Below, one piece after another: positions 5,284 through 5,675 of a stretch of DNA of 5,675 nucleotides; the first letter of the stretch is position 1; the number at the start of each line of letters is the position of its first letter. The stretch covers positions 1-5,675 of the forward strand of contig JALUJC010000034.1 of the NCBI GenBank assembly GCA_027053375.1, in the 5' to 3' direction. Both the position numbers and the translations under genes were made by a program. Under the pieces are notes generated by a model. The model had not been told where the DNA came from. It was given only the letters and a program-made list of their open reading frames with translations, and did no database searches. This stretch comes from Caldifarciminota bacterium. Lineage in GTDB: Bacteria > Hydrothermota > Hydrothermia > S141-80.

Positions 5284-5675
5284 CAAACCCGTTTACAAGC
5301 GTGGCGGCGGATTCCTTCTGGAATCCACCCCTCTGGAGGGGGTCTTTACCCCGGAAGATTTCAACGACGAGCAGAAAATGATTGCTCAGATGGCGCGGGA
5401 ATTCATGGAGAAAGAGGTCTTTCCGCATCGTGACAGGCTGGAAACCCACGACTACGAGCTCCTGCGCTCCCTGATGAAGAAAGCCGGAGATCTGGGGTTG
5501 CTGTCCGCCGATGTCCCGCAGGAATACGAGGGGATGGGTCTGGACAAGGCCAGTTCCATGCTGATTGCGGAGAACCTTTCCGGTGAAGGCTCTTTTGCCG
5601 TGACCTGGGGAGCCCATACCGGTATCGGCACCCTCCCTATCGTGTTTTTCGGGACCGAGGAACAAAAGAAAAAAT
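5276..5675 (+). CDS. Acyl-CoA dehydrogenase, N-terminal part (3' truncated by the window)
   Basis: The frame is open from the ATG at 5276 to the window end, giving 133 complete codons. It looks like the N-terminal helical domain of a FAD-dependent acyl-CoA dehydrogenase, which performs the first oxidation of fatty-acid beta-oxidation and passes electrons to electron-transfer flavoprotein. Supporting segments are FTPEDFNDEQKMIAQMAREF (about 29-48), LMKKAGDLGLLSADVPQEYEGMGLD (71-95) and THAGIG-type TGIGTLPIVFFGTEEQK near the end. The GGGFLLE lead and FTPEDF motif resemble the FadE-type enzymes of Bacillus and several Gram-negative phyla, which usually have an extra C-terminal domain; that part is not visible here. 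AGGAGG (5264-5269) lies 6 bases upstream, the best ribosome-binding site in the window. An ATG at 5270 in the same frame abuts that site too closely. The catalytic glutamate and most FAD contacts lie beyond the window. Confidence 0.9.
   Translation, partial: MSDKPVYKRGGGFLLESTPLEGVFTPEDFNDEQKMIAQMAREFMEKEVFPHRDRLETHDYELLRSLMKKAGDLGLLSADVPQEYEGMGLDKASSMLIAENLSGEGSFAVTWGAHTGIGTLPIVFFGTEEQKKK

Noticed and set aside
1..5675. A novel defence, mobile or CRISPR-type system
   Set aside because: No direct-repeat arrays, integrase or transposase motifs, or defence domains are visible; all complete genes but one belong to recognised metabolic or secreted-enzyme families.

Overview
The window is a GC-rich bacterial segment (about 60% G+C by eye, not computed). 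It is densely coding and every gene is on the + strand. A secreted subtilase ends in a domain resembling the type A C-terminal sorting domain of the type IX secretion system (T9SS). Together with a menaquinone-type MenG/UbiE methyltransferase, a stand-alone PncC amidase and a FadE-type acyl-CoA dehydrogenase, this suggests a Gram-negative member of the FCB superphylum or a related lineage (Calditrichota, KSB1 or WOR-3-like lineages, or Bacteroidota relatives). That placement is inference; there is no rRNA or phylogenetic marker to settle it.

Layout. (1) 1-1552 is the end of an operon of three genes joined by start/stop overlaps: the last 52 codons of an unidentified protein, a 233-aa Rossmann-fold protein (156-857), and menG/ubiE (854-1552). 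A perfect 20-bp-arm inverted repeat fills 1-50 and lies inside the first reading frame. (2) 1553-1688 is an intergenic region with a probable intrinsic terminator followed by a promoter with a perfect TTGACA -35 box and a TA-repeat -10 region. (3) 1689-4688 encodes a 999-aa multidomain S8 protease: export signal, propeptide, catalytic domain with a calcium-type loop, beta-rich region, glutamine-amidotransferase-like fold and C-terminal sorting-like domain. (4) 4702-4737 is a strong 14-bp hairpin just after the protease stop. (5) 4774-5283 is pncC, apparently read from its own promoter as a leaderless message. (6) 5276-5675 is the start of an acyl-CoA dehydrogenase overlapping pncC by 8 bases behind an excellent ribosome-binding site; it runs off the window.

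Functional picture. The first operon points to respiratory quinone biosynthesis (last methylation step), although its two upstream genes have no assigned role. The protease is an independent unit for extracellular or cell-surface proteolysis. pncC (pyridine nucleotide salvage) and the acyl-CoA dehydrogenase (fatty-acid beta-oxidation) form the start of a separate housekeeping operon. I see no mobile elements, CRISPR arrays, tRNAs or rRNAs, no gene-free stretch over 300 bases, and no clear new defence or mobile system. The points most worth a second look are the terminal hairpin, the uncharacterised Rossmann protein coupled to menG, the protease architecture, and the leaderless pncC promoter.
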